A stretch of 11,283 nucleotides of DNA. Origin: DASSKF01 sp035690725 (GTDB taxonomy: Bacteria; Actinomycetota; Actinomycetes; Actinomycetales; Dermatophilaceae). The stretch covers positions 1 through 11,283 of the forward strand of contig DASSKF010000252.1 in assembly GCA_035690725.1 (NCBI GenBank). The letters run 5' to 3'. Position numbers and translations under genes: made by a program. Positions 5,689 to 11,283 of the stretch are shown here, in pieces; within the stretch, counting starts at the first letter, position 1; every line of letters begins with the position of its first letter. The notes beneath the pieces were generated by a model, which made no database searches, had not been told where the DNA came from, and saw only the letters and a program-made list of their open reading frames with translations.

Positions 5689-7232
5689 CCCAACAGTGGA
5701 TCGCCGGAGACCGCCGTCGCGTCGCAACGCGGACGGGTCTCGCGCAATCGGTAGACGTACCACTCCTTCGTGCCCCACCGCCGAACGGGGAACGGAGCGA
5801 CCGTCAACTCGTAGGAGGGACTGGACCGGAGCGCGCTGAGCAGCACCGCCTTGGCCCGGTCCTCGGTCCGGTTGCCGGTCTCTCCCGAGGTCACCGCGAC
5901 GACGTCGAAACGTCGCTGTTCCACCGCGTCACGGACACTGTGCGTGCCCGTCGCGAACAGGCCGTACAGGTCCACCCACCGGATCCCGGGGTGGTCGGCT
6001 CTCGTGTAGTAGCTCAGGGAGCGACCGACCGATGCGTACAACCCCGGCGACGGGTCCTCGTCGATGACCGTGAGGACCCGTGACACGTTCGGCCATTCCC
6101 GGTACATGTCGTGGGAGCGGTTGATGCCGACCGACGTCAGCCCCCAGAACAGGACCAGCACGGGAATCAGCCTGAGGGGCCGCCGCGACAGCCAACTGAG
6201 GAAGCATCCCGTCAAGGGGGCGAGGAACAGGGCCGAGAACGCCGTGTGCTTGTCGAACGACACCTCTTCGCCCAGGTAGATCTGCCCCGCGGGCAGCAGG
6301 GCGGCAGCGCCGAGGAGGACCGCAGCGACCAGCCGTCCCCTGAGCGACCGGCCCACCACGACGGCGCCCAGCAGGGCCAGGACGATGAGCAGGCCGACGT
6401 CGTGCGCCAGCTCGGTGAGCAGCTGCCAGCCCGATGCCGGGCTGAATGCCCGCCGAGCGGTCGTGGTGAACGCGACTCCACCCAGGATGTCCCCTCCCCA
6501 GGCCAGCAGCGCCGATGCCAGGAGAACCGACATCGTGCCGGTGGCGACCAGGGCACGGGCCACACCCTGCCGCAGGCTCGGCATGACCAGCACCGCGAGC
6601 AGGAGCACAGCAGGGACGAACACAGCCGCGGCGTACTTCGCCGCGACCGCGCCGGTCAGTGCGATCCCCGCCGCGGCACACGCCGCGTGGCTCGGCCGGG
6701 TGACCAGCAGCCAGGCGGCAACGGCCAACAAGGCGATGCACAAGGCGTCGAACGTGCCGAGGGCCCCGACGAACAGCACCGATCCGGCAGTGGCGAAGAC
6801 GGCCGCCGCCAGCACACCCGGACGCGTCCCCGCCGTGTGGGTGGTGGCCGACCAGACACACGTGGTCGCGACGAGCATGAGGGCCAGGCTGCCCAGCCTG
6901 ACCAGCCACAGGCCTCCGAGGTCGTCCAGCACGGCCGCGACAACCGGGTAGAACCCGGGCGCCCCGGAGAAGAACGCCCCGTAGTCTGCAGGTGCCGGTG
7001 CGCCCCCGAGGAGGTGCGCCAAGATCGCCCGGCCCGCGCCGATGTACAGCGCTTCATCCTCGAACGCGGTGTTGGACAGGCGCAACGACAGCGCCGACTG
7101 AGCGCACAGGACCACGGCGATCGGGAGCGCGCGCAGCAGTGCCTGCGCCCGCGGACGGCTGGTCGGGGCGACGAAGGAGAGGATGGCAAGACGCCACGTG
7201 GCCGGCCGAGCCGAGACGTAACCGGAGGTCAT
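5628..7232 (-). CDS. GT-C membrane glycosyltransferase (GT39-like), C-terminus runs into tRNA antisense
   Basis: A 534-residue polytopic membrane protein with about 10-12 hydrophobic segments over residues 33-350 and a soluble C-terminal part. After the first helix, the first outside loop carries FEDEALYIGAGR (E58 D59 E60), the acidic motif of GT39/ArnT-like GT-C enzymes, which transfer a sugar from a polyprenyl-phosphate donor on the outer face. It is therefore a natural user of the donor made by the gene ending at 8983. The start ATG (7232) overlaps the stop of the upstream GT2 gene by 4 nt (ATGA), with GAGAGGG upstream, so translation is coupled. Odd: protein-like sequence ends near WYVYRL. 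The tail then encodes a hairpin and about 20 codons antisense to tRNA-Lys, including TRTHNLRIKS, a peptide familiar from mis-annotated tRNA antisense frames. The original stop seems to be lost, or the end was replaced. Confidence 0.82.
   Translation of the reverse strand: MTSGYVSARPATWRLAILSFVAPTSRPRAQALLRALPIAVVLCAQSALSLRLSNTAFEDEALYIGAGRAILAHLLGGAPAPADYGAFFSGAPGFYPVVAAVLDDLGGLWLVRLGSLALMLVATTCVWSATTHTAGTRPGVLAAAVFATAGSVLFVGALGTFDALCIALLAVAAWLLVTRPSHAACAAAGIALTGAVAAKYAAAVFVPAVLLLAVLVMPSLRQGVARALVATGTMSVLLASALLAWGGDILGGVAFTTTARRAFSPASGWQLLTELAHDVGLLIVLALLGAVVVGRSLRGRLVAAVLLGAAALLPAGQIYLGEEVSFDKHTAFSALFLAPLTGCFLSWLSRRPLRLIPVLVLFWGLTSVGINRSHDMYREWPNVSRVLTVIDEDPSPGLYASVGRSLSYYTRADHPGIRWVDLYGLFATGTHSVRDAVEQRRFDVVAVTSGETGNRTEDRAKAVLLSALRSSPSYELTVAPFPVRRWGTKEWYVYRLRETRPRCDATAVSGDPLLGGPRGTRTHNLRIKSPQLCH
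5707..5741. terminator. Strong imperfect hairpin between tRNA-Lys and glycosyltransferase end
   Basis: GAGAC (5707-5711), CCGTC (5714-5718) and GCGT (5719-5722) pair with ACGC (5727-5730), GACGG (5732-5736) and GTCTC (5737-5741) around a CGCA tetraloop: 14 bp with a 2 nt and a 1 nt bulge. No T tract follows on either strand. Position between a plus-strand tRNA and a converging minus-strand operon suits a bidirectional terminator, but it is read through in frame by the glycosyltransferase gene. Confidence 0.5.
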
Positions 7233-8956
7233 GCCGCCCTCTCCGCGTGCGCCTGCCCGTGCTTCGCCCCGGTGCGGGCCGCCAGCCGCTCGCGTCTCAT
7301 GCCCGCCAGGCCCTCCCCGGCCACCGGAAGCAACACGACGGCGTACACGAGGGCGAAGGCGTCGGTCGCCCAGTAGTGCGTCACGCCGTACTCGAGACTG
7401 CGTGCCGTCAACAGGACGAGGAGCAGCCCCTGGGAGGCGAGGATGTAGGTCGTCGACACCAGGCGAACCGTCGCGGCAACAGACGTGGCCCGGGAACGGT
7501 CACTGCCGTGCGAGGGCACCCACTCCGCGGTGCGCCCCTTGAGCAGGTGCACGATGCTCAAGGCGTGGGCGAAGGAGTAGAGCGCCTGCACCCGCAGCAC
7601 CTCGAGCCTCCAGCGTGCGCGGAACAGCAGCGGGTAGATGACGAACCAGAGGACCAGCGCCCCGAGCAGCGGGCTCATGTTGATCGCGAACACCCGCGAC
7701 GGGAACCACACCGCCATGACGATGACCGGCAGTGGCGCCAGGAAGACGGTGACTGCTGTCGACACGTAGTAGAGGAATCCCGACCAGAAGCACATCCGCT
7801 GCCGGAGGGTCATCGACTGCTCGACGTGGAAGTCGTCGTCCGTGAGGAGTCTCATCGAGCCCTCGCACCAGCGATACTGCTGGGTGATGAAGGTGTTGAT
7901 TCCGTCCGGGCAGATCCCCTTGGACACCACGACCGGGACGTAGCGCAACCGGTACCCGGACCGGCTCATCAGCACGCCGGTGAAGACGTCTTCACTGTGA
8001 CCCACCTGCGGGAAGCCACCGATGGCCTCGAGGGCGGTACGCCGGTAGACCGCACAGCTGCCGACGCAGATCGCCGCACCCACGCTGTCGCGCGACGGCT
8101 GGATGAAGCGGTAGAACATCTCCTGGGTCGCACCGGCTGCTCGCTCCACCCAGTTCATTCGCCTGCTGGTGCCGAAGTACTGGGGTGACTGCACGATGCC
8201 GACGGTCGGGTCGTCGAAGTACGGGACCAGCTCGGTCAGGAAGTCCGCTCGGGGCACGAAGTCGGCATCGAAGATGGCGACCAGGTCTCCGTCGCTGCGG
8301 TCGGTTCCGTACTTCAGGTTGCCGGCCTTCTTGAACTCGTGAGTGGTCCGGGCCAGGTAGACGAAGCCGAACGACTCCGCGAGAGAACGCACCTCACGTC
8401 GCCCGGCGTCGTCCAGCACGTAGACCCTGACTCGAGCGGGCCAGCGCAGCTCCTTGACGTATCGGTAGGTGTTCTCCAGCAACTCCGTCGCCTCGCCGGC
8501 CGTGGGGAGGAAGACGTCGACGGAGGGGTGACTCTCGGGTCGCCATCGGGCGATGGCAGCCCGGTGCTGCTGGAGGGTGACGCGTCGCGGATAGGTCGAG
8601 GTGCGCAGGGCCAGGGCCTGCTCGACCGCGTAGACGATCAGGGGTAGGTAGAAGACCAGGGTCCATGTCGCGTTGGCGGCGAAGCCGGCCAGACTCGCGG
8701 CGACCCCCGCGAAGGCCGCCGTCTGCACCGGAAAGATCCATCGGCGCTGGGAGCCACGGAGGTAGCTGTACTTCTCGGCGTCCGTCGGAGGCACGGCGTG
8801 GGACTCGTGCCGCGCGGCGTCCGCTCCGGTGGGGACGAGCTGGAGGGGCCGAGCAGCGGCCCGCACGGTCGGACGGTCCACGCGGTCGGAGGACCGGCGA
8901 GCCGCCGGCTCGCCCCATGGGTATTCACGACGGTAGTCGGACGTCAGGTCAGTCAC
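7229..8956 (-). CDS. Cellulose-synthase-like family 2 glycosyltransferase
   Basis: A 575-residue membrane GT2 enzyme of the processive (BcsA/hyaluronan-synthase-like) type. Residues 1-70 are a polar, probably disordered N-terminus; two helices follow (about 73-118). The catalytic domain has VFLPTAGE (148-155), LDD (181-183), the DxD D230-A-D232 (IFDADFVPR), the catalytic pair E322-D323 (GHSEDVFTG) and Q359-Q-Y-R-W (QxxRW). Four or more helices follow (about 387-550), enough for a translocation channel. It likely polymerises or transfers a nucleotide-sugar at the inner face and exports the glycan; sugar and linkage are not readable. No BcsB, c-di-GMP PilZ domain (RxxxR...) or cellulase neighbour is seen. 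The start is GTG 8956 rather than anything upstream, because GGGGAG (8963-8968) lies 6 nt before it and the preceding gene ends 26 nt upstream. Confidence 0.9.
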   Translation of the reverse strand: MTDLTSDYRREYPWGEPAARRSSDRVDRPTVRAAARPLQLVPTGADAARHESHAVPPTDAEKYSYLRGSQRRWIFPVQTAAFAGVAASLAGFAANATWTLVFYLPLIVYAVEQALALRTSTYPRRVTLQQHRAAIARWRPESHPSVDVFLPTAGEATELLENTYRYVKELRWPARVRVYVLDDAGRREVRSLAESFGFVYLARTTHEFKKAGNLKYGTDRSDGDLVAIFDADFVPRADFLTELVPYFDDPTVGIVQSPQYFGTSRRMNWVERAAGATQEMFYRFIQPSRDSVGAAICVGSCAVYRRTALEAIGGFPQVGHSEDVFTGVLMSRSGYRLRYVPVVVSKGICPDGINTFITQQYRWCEGSMRLLTDDDFHVEQSMTLRQRMCFWSGFLYYVSTAVTVFLAPLPVIVMAVWFPSRVFAINMSPLLGALVLWFVIYPLLFRARWRLEVLRVQALYSFAHALSIVHLLKGRTAEWVPSHGSDRSRATSVAATVRLVSTTYILASQGLLLVLLTARSLEYGVTHYWATDAFALVYAVVLLPVAGEGLAGMRRERLAARTGAKHGQAHAERAA

Positions 8957-8962
8957 ATCGAT

Positions 8963-8968
8963 CTCCCC
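8963..8968 (-). promoter_or_regulatory. Ribosome binding site fixing the GTG start at 8956
   Basis: GGGGAG on the minus strand, 6 nt before the GTG. The frame stays open far upstream into the preceding gene, but this site and the 26 nt gap after that gene's stop decide the start. Confidence 0.6.
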
Positions 8969-8982
8969 ATGACTCGCCGGCC

Positions 8983-10266
8983 TCACGAGTCGGTCGGTGA
9001 CGCCAGTTCCGTGAGCAGGTGGTGAGGACGCGTCTGCTCGGGACTGATCCCGGCTTCGGCCGCAGCGATGTCGTCGCCCCCGCTCCGGGCGAACACGAAG
9101 AGGTCGCAGACGACGAAACGGACGAGGAACGCGCCGAACAGGGTCGCCACGTTGGCTGCGAGGTAGTGGACGTCGACGTGGTGGACCAGCCAGGCGAGCA
9201 ACGGGAGGCGCACGAGGAGGACCCCGTTGTTGAGCGCACCGAACTCCACGACGCGTCGCCACAGTGGCCGGGACTTGGGTCGGTCGAAGACCAGCGTGTC
9301 CGTCCAGATGAAGTTCCAGGCGATCGACACCTGGGTCGCCAGCACAGCCGCCGCGAACAGGCCGATGGCCAGCGCGTGCACGGACACCCAGAGGAGCACG
9401 GTGTTGACCACCATGCCGCTGGCGCCGACCGCCGCGAACCCGACGAGACCGGTGAGGTGTTGCAGTCCTCGGGACTGTCCGGCGCTGGCGATCCGCAGGC
9501 TCGCCAGGCGGTGCGCGAACAGCGCACCCTCCCTCCAGCACGCCTTGCTCTCGCCGCTGTGCCGTTCGGCGAACGTGAAGGGATGCTCCGAGACGGCGAG
9601 GCCGCGGTGTCGGGCGACGATCTCCAGCAGGATCTTGAATCCTTGCGGATGCAGCCGATTCAGGTCGAGCGCGCCGAGTCGGACGGCGAAGAAGCCGCTC
9701 ATGGGGTCGGTGCAGTCACGCAACCGCCGAGGGAAGACGGCCTTGCTGAGACGAACGGCACCGGCCGAGGCCATCGCCCGGGAGGGAGCGGCAAGGCCGG
9801 CGGCACTGCCGTCTCCGACGTACCGCGTCGCCACCACCACGTCGGCCGTCTCGGCTCGTCCCCTTGCCAGCAGCTCCGGAGCGACCTCCGGCGGATGCTG
9901 GAGGTCACCGTCCATCACCACCGCCCAGGGCGCGCCCGCCGCGACCGCGAGGTGGAGGCCGGCGAGCACCGCCGAGCCGAGCCCCCCGGAACGCTCGCCA
10001 GGCGGGCGGTGGACCAGCTTCAGCGGCAGCTCTGCTCTCGAGGCGACTTCGCGAACGACGGCGGGCGTGCTGTCGTCGCTGTCATCGACGACGATGACCA
10101 GCGTCCGGCTTCCGCGGAAGGCGGCCTCGAGCTGGGCCACGAGCGGCTCGACGTTGTGTGCCTCGTTCCGCGTGGGAACGACGACGCACTGGTCGACGGT
10201 CGACTCCTGCTGTTCGTCCGACTGCCAGAGCGCACTGGCAGCACCGGATTGCCCTTCGTTCTCCAT
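8983..10266 (-). CDS. Polyprenyl-phosphate glycosyltransferase (GT2) fused to GtrA domain
   Basis: A 427-residue two-domain protein. Residues 27-240 are a dolichol/polyprenol-phosphate mannose-synthase-like GT2 domain: VVVPTRNEAHNVEPL (28-42), VVDDSDDST (59-67), the metal-binding DGDLQHPPE (D119, D121), ATRYVGDG and DCTDPMSGFFAVR. It would move a sugar from a nucleotide donor to polyprenyl phosphate at the inner face. Residues 268-392 are a four-helix GtrA domain (LVGFAAVGASGMVVNTVLLW, QVSIAWNFIWTDTLVF), known from flippase-like partners of such synthases. The fusion is a recognised bifunctional GT2/GtrA architecture. The product probably feeds the GT-C enzyme at the end of the operon. The start ATG 10266 has AGGGGG close upstream, and the first 25 residues are a polar extension. 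First gene of the operon, with TATCTT about 30 nt upstream as a -10 box. Confidence 0.92.
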   Translation of the reverse strand: MENEGQSGAASALWQSDEQQESTVDQCVVVPTRNEAHNVEPLVAQLEAAFRGSRTLVIVVDDSDDSTPAVVREVASRAELPLKLVHRPPGERSGGLGSAVLAGLHLAVAAGAPWAVVMDGDLQHPPEVAPELLARGRAETADVVVATRYVGDGSAAGLAAPSRAMASAGAVRLSKAVFPRRLRDCTDPMSGFFAVRLGALDLNRLHPQGFKILLEIVARHRGLAVSEHPFTFAERHSGESKACWREGALFAHRLASLRIASAGQSRGLQHLTGLVGFAAVGASGMVVNTVLLWVSVHALAIGLFAAAVLATQVSIAWNFIWTDTLVFDRPKSRPLWRRVVEFGALNNGVLLVRLPLLAWLVHHVDVHYLAANVATLFGAFLVRFVVCDLFVFARSGGDDIAAAEAGISPEQTRPHHLLTELASPTDS

Positions 10267-10296
10267 ACCGCCCCCTGCCCCTTTGCCGCCCTCGCA

Positions 10297-10302
10297 AAGA
10301 TA
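10297..10302 (-). promoter_or_regulatory. Candidate -10 box of the glycosyltransferase operon
   Basis: TATCTT on the minus strand fits the actinobacterial TAnnnT pattern and would give a leader of about 24 nt before the ATG at 10266. No convincing -35 box is seen at 17-18 bp. The rest of the 158 bp gap (10267-10424) shows only the hairpin at 10397-10422. Confidence 0.4.
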
Positions 10303-10396
10303 GGACAGGGGTCGTGCAAGCCGTGCCGCTTTGGCGAAACTGGCTCAGAACTGGGCTGTTCCGAGCTGCTTGACCAGACCCGCCCTCCCCCGCACC

Positions 10397-10422
10397 GCCG
10401 CGTCCGGCGTGAGCCGGGCGGC
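10397..10422 (-). terminator. Hairpin just after the DinB-like gene
   Basis: On the transcript strand GCCGC-CCGGC-TCAC-GCCGG-AC-GCGGC folds into a 10 bp stem with a 4 nt loop and one 2 nt bulge, starting 2 nt after the stop codon. There is no T tract, so it is either a U-less terminator or an mRNA-stabilising end. Confidence 0.5.
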
Positions 10423-10424
10423 CG

Positions 10425-10934
10425 TCAGGAGCGCTCGACCAGCCCCCGCACGAAGGCCGCCTGCCCAACATGCTGCGTCGTGTCGTTGAGGACACTGACC
10501 AACCGCACGACCCGGGTCACCGGCGGGTCCCAGGAGTCGTCGATGACGTCGGACAGCGCCGACTCGTCGAGCGCTTCGAGGTAGCGAACGGCCTGCTCGT
10601 GCACGGCGTCGTGGTAGCCGCGCAGCAGGTCGACGGTGACCTCCACCCGGGCCACCTCGTCGGGGTCCTGCCCGAAGCCGGTCGCCCGCTCCTCGAAGGG
10701 GAGGTCGAACCTCGTCACCCAGTCCTGCGAGGTCCAGACCTGGTCAGTCTCGGCCAGGTCCGCGATGTGGTCGTCCTCGACGCGCGTGAGGTGCCACACC
10801 AACCAGCCGATCGTGTTCGCCTCGGGTCCGACGCGGTGCGCCAGCTGCTCGGTCGACAGTCCCTCGACCGCCGCGTGGACGCTCTCCTGCACCCGGTTGA
10901 AGCCGTCCACCAGTGCCTCGTTGACCGCTGCCAT
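10425..10934 (-). CDS. DinB/DUF664-like four-helix metal-binding protein
   Basis: A 169-residue soluble protein of the DinB/YfiT superfamily. Seen: NTIGWLVWHLTRVEDDHIADL (residues 40-60), with H48 as a likely first metal ligand, and NDTTQHVGQAAFVRG (150-164), with H155 as the matching late ligand; W47 and the intervening TSQDWVTRFDLPF are typical of actinobacterial members. Relatives include mycothiol-dependent enzymes such as maleylpyruvate isomerase, bacillithiol/mycothiol transferases and many proteins of unknown role, so the reaction is not assigned. The start ATG 10934 has a perfect AGGAGG 4 nt upstream; a much longer frame opens upstream but is not coding-like. It stands alone, divergent from the exporter gene, with its own hairpin after the stop. 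Confidence 0.85.
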   Translation of the reverse strand: MAAVNEALVDGFNRVQESVHAAVEGLSTEQLAHRVGPEANTIGWLVWHLTRVEDDHIADLAETDQVWTSQDWVTRFDLPFEERATGFGQDPDEVARVEVTVDLLRGYHDAVHEQAVRYLEALDESALSDVIDDSWDPPVTRVVRLVSVLNDTTQHVGQAAFVRGLVERS

Positions 10935-11009
10935 GTCGCCTCCTGTCGTCGCACCCGTCCGTGACCTGCCCGCCACGGTATGCCGTGTGCTCACCCCGGG
11001 CGAGTCGCC

Positions 11010-11039
11010 TTGACGCCTCTTCTTCATTAAGTCTAGTCT
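11010..11039 (+). promoter_or_regulatory. Promoter of the TSUP exporter gene
   Basis: TTGACG (11010-11015), an 18 bp spacer and TAGTCT (11034-11039) form a near-consensus -35/-10 pair. The start would be near 11046, leaving a short leader with AAAGGA (11059-11064) 6 nt before the ATG. Confidence 0.65.
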
Positions 11040-11054
11040 ATTTATCGACTTAAT
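11026..11054. promoter_or_regulatory. Palindromic operator over the exporter promoter
   Basis: An 8 bp perfect inverted repeat, ATTAAGTC (11026-11033) and GACTTAAT (11047-11054) with a 13 nt spacer, lies exactly across the -10 box and start site in an AT-rich patch of an otherwise very GC-rich region. It looks like a repressor site of TetR/MarR/Rrf2 size; no regulator gene is visible on the part of the locus in view. Confidence 0.6.
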
Positions 11055-11070
11055 ACGGAAAGGACGTCTG

Positions 11071-11283
11071 ATGCGGAACCTCTTCCTCCTGGCCGTCATC
11101 GGGCTGGTGGCCCAGCTCATCGACGGGTCGCTCGGCATGGCGTACGGCGTGACCTCGTCCTCGTTGCTGCTGCTGGCCGGTGTCGCTCCCGCTGCCGCAT
11201 CGGCTGCGGTCCACCTCGCCGAGGTCGGCACGACCCTCGTGTCGGGTGCTTCGCACTGGCGGTTCGGCAACGTCGACTGGCGC
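11071..11283 (+). CDS. TauE/SafE (TSUP) family exporter, N-terminal part (cut by right edge)
   Basis: The first 71 residues of an integral membrane protein of the TSUP (DUF81, sulfite exporter TauE/SafE) family. It opens with a hydrophobic helix and the family wording AQLIDGSLGMAYGVTSSSLLLLAGV (residues 14-38), then PAAASAAVHLAEVGTTLVSG and HWRFGNVDW. Family members export sulfite, sulfoacetate or related organosulfur anions, or move other small anions; the specific substrate is not visible. The start ATG 11071 is supported by AAAGGA 6 nt upstream and by the promoter and operator before it. It is divergent from the DinB-like gene, with a 136 bp gap that holds both promoters. Confidence 0.9.
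   Translation, partial: MRNLFLLAVIGLVAQLIDGSLGMAYGVTSSSLLLLAGVAPAAASAAVHLAEVGTTLVSGASHWRFGNVDWR

Noticed and set aside
6111..7376. Plus-strand open frame of 421 codons opposite the GT-C gene
   Set aside because: Composition is Arg/Gln/Gly-rich low-complexity with no motif; typical of GC-rich antisense frames.
8957..9541. N-terminal extension of the cellulose-synthase-like gene up to 9541
   Set aside because: It would overlap the GT2-GtrA gene by hundreds of bases in another frame; the GTG at 8956 has a good ribosome site and a 26 nt gap.
10303..10424. Copy of the tRNA-Lys 3' end as an attR site right of the glycosyltransferase operon
   Set aside because: I looked for GTTCGAGTCCCAC and GGGGCCCACC and found nothing beyond a few bases of chance similarity.
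9019..10584. Plus-strand open frame of 521 codons opposite the GT2-GtrA gene
   Set aside because: No family signal and it runs across the whole intergenic region and into the DinB-like gene; the minus-strand genes carry clear catalytic motifs.
10935..11270. N-terminal extension of the DinB-like gene to 11270
   Set aside because: The extension crosses the promoter, the palindrome and the start of the TSUP gene, and the ATG at 10934 has a perfect AGGAGG.
1..11283. CRISPR arrays, insertion sequences, riboswitches, tandem repeats
   Set aside because: No spaced repeats, transposase motifs, terminal inverted repeats or recognisable riboswitch cores were seen on either strand.

Overview
The window is very GC-rich, densely packed DNA with strongly G/C-ending codons. 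It has GTG as well as ATG starts, starts without a visible Shine-Dalgarno sequence, and FCD-type GntR, TSUP and DinB/DUF664 proteins of actinobacterial flavour. The most likely source is an actinobacterium, perhaps a Micrococcales relative such as Intrasporangiaceae. The family placement is a guess from gene style, not from a marker gene.

Layout. 1-521 (minus): N-terminal part of a DEAD/DEAH-box helicase that runs off the left edge. 686-about 1265 (plus): an unrecognised protein whose frame appears broken at a C5G4 run near 1200. 1327-2541 (plus): a TPR-type helical-repeat protein. 2555-3802 (minus): a CynX/NimT-like MFS transporter. It is divergent, across a 57 bp promoter/operator region, from a two-gene operon at 3860-5562 (plus) made of a GntR/FCD regulator and an agmatinase-family ureohydrolase. 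5617-5688 (plus): tRNA-Lys(TTT). 5628-10266 (minus): a three-gene glycosyltransferase operon. 10425-10934 (minus): a DinB/DUF664-like protein. 11071-right edge (plus): the start of a TauE/SafE-type exporter behind a promoter with a palindromic operator.

How the genes may work together. Transporter, regulator and ureohydrolase look like one catabolic module: import of a guanidino or related nitrogen compound, hydrolysis releasing urea, and local control by the GntR protein through an ACATC-A-GATGT site. The substrate cannot be read from the sequence. The glycosyltransferase operon (transcribed from 10266 towards 5628) encodes in order a polyprenyl-phosphate sugar synthase fused to a GtrA membrane domain, a cellulose-synthase-like GT2 enzyme with the D, DxD, ED, QxxRW motif set, and a GT-C (GT39-like) membrane glycosyltransferase. 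Together they suggest export and assembly of a cell-surface glycan from a lipid-linked sugar.

Most interesting points: the last glycosyltransferase frame has no stop before the tRNA and reads antisense into the tRNA-Lys gene; the glycosyltransferase block starts immediately 3' of that tRNA, which could mark an island boundary; an 8 bp perfect inverted repeat lies over the -10 box of the TSUP exporter; and the putative operator sits between transporter and regulator. I see no CRISPR array, insertion sequence, integrase or obviously novel defence system.
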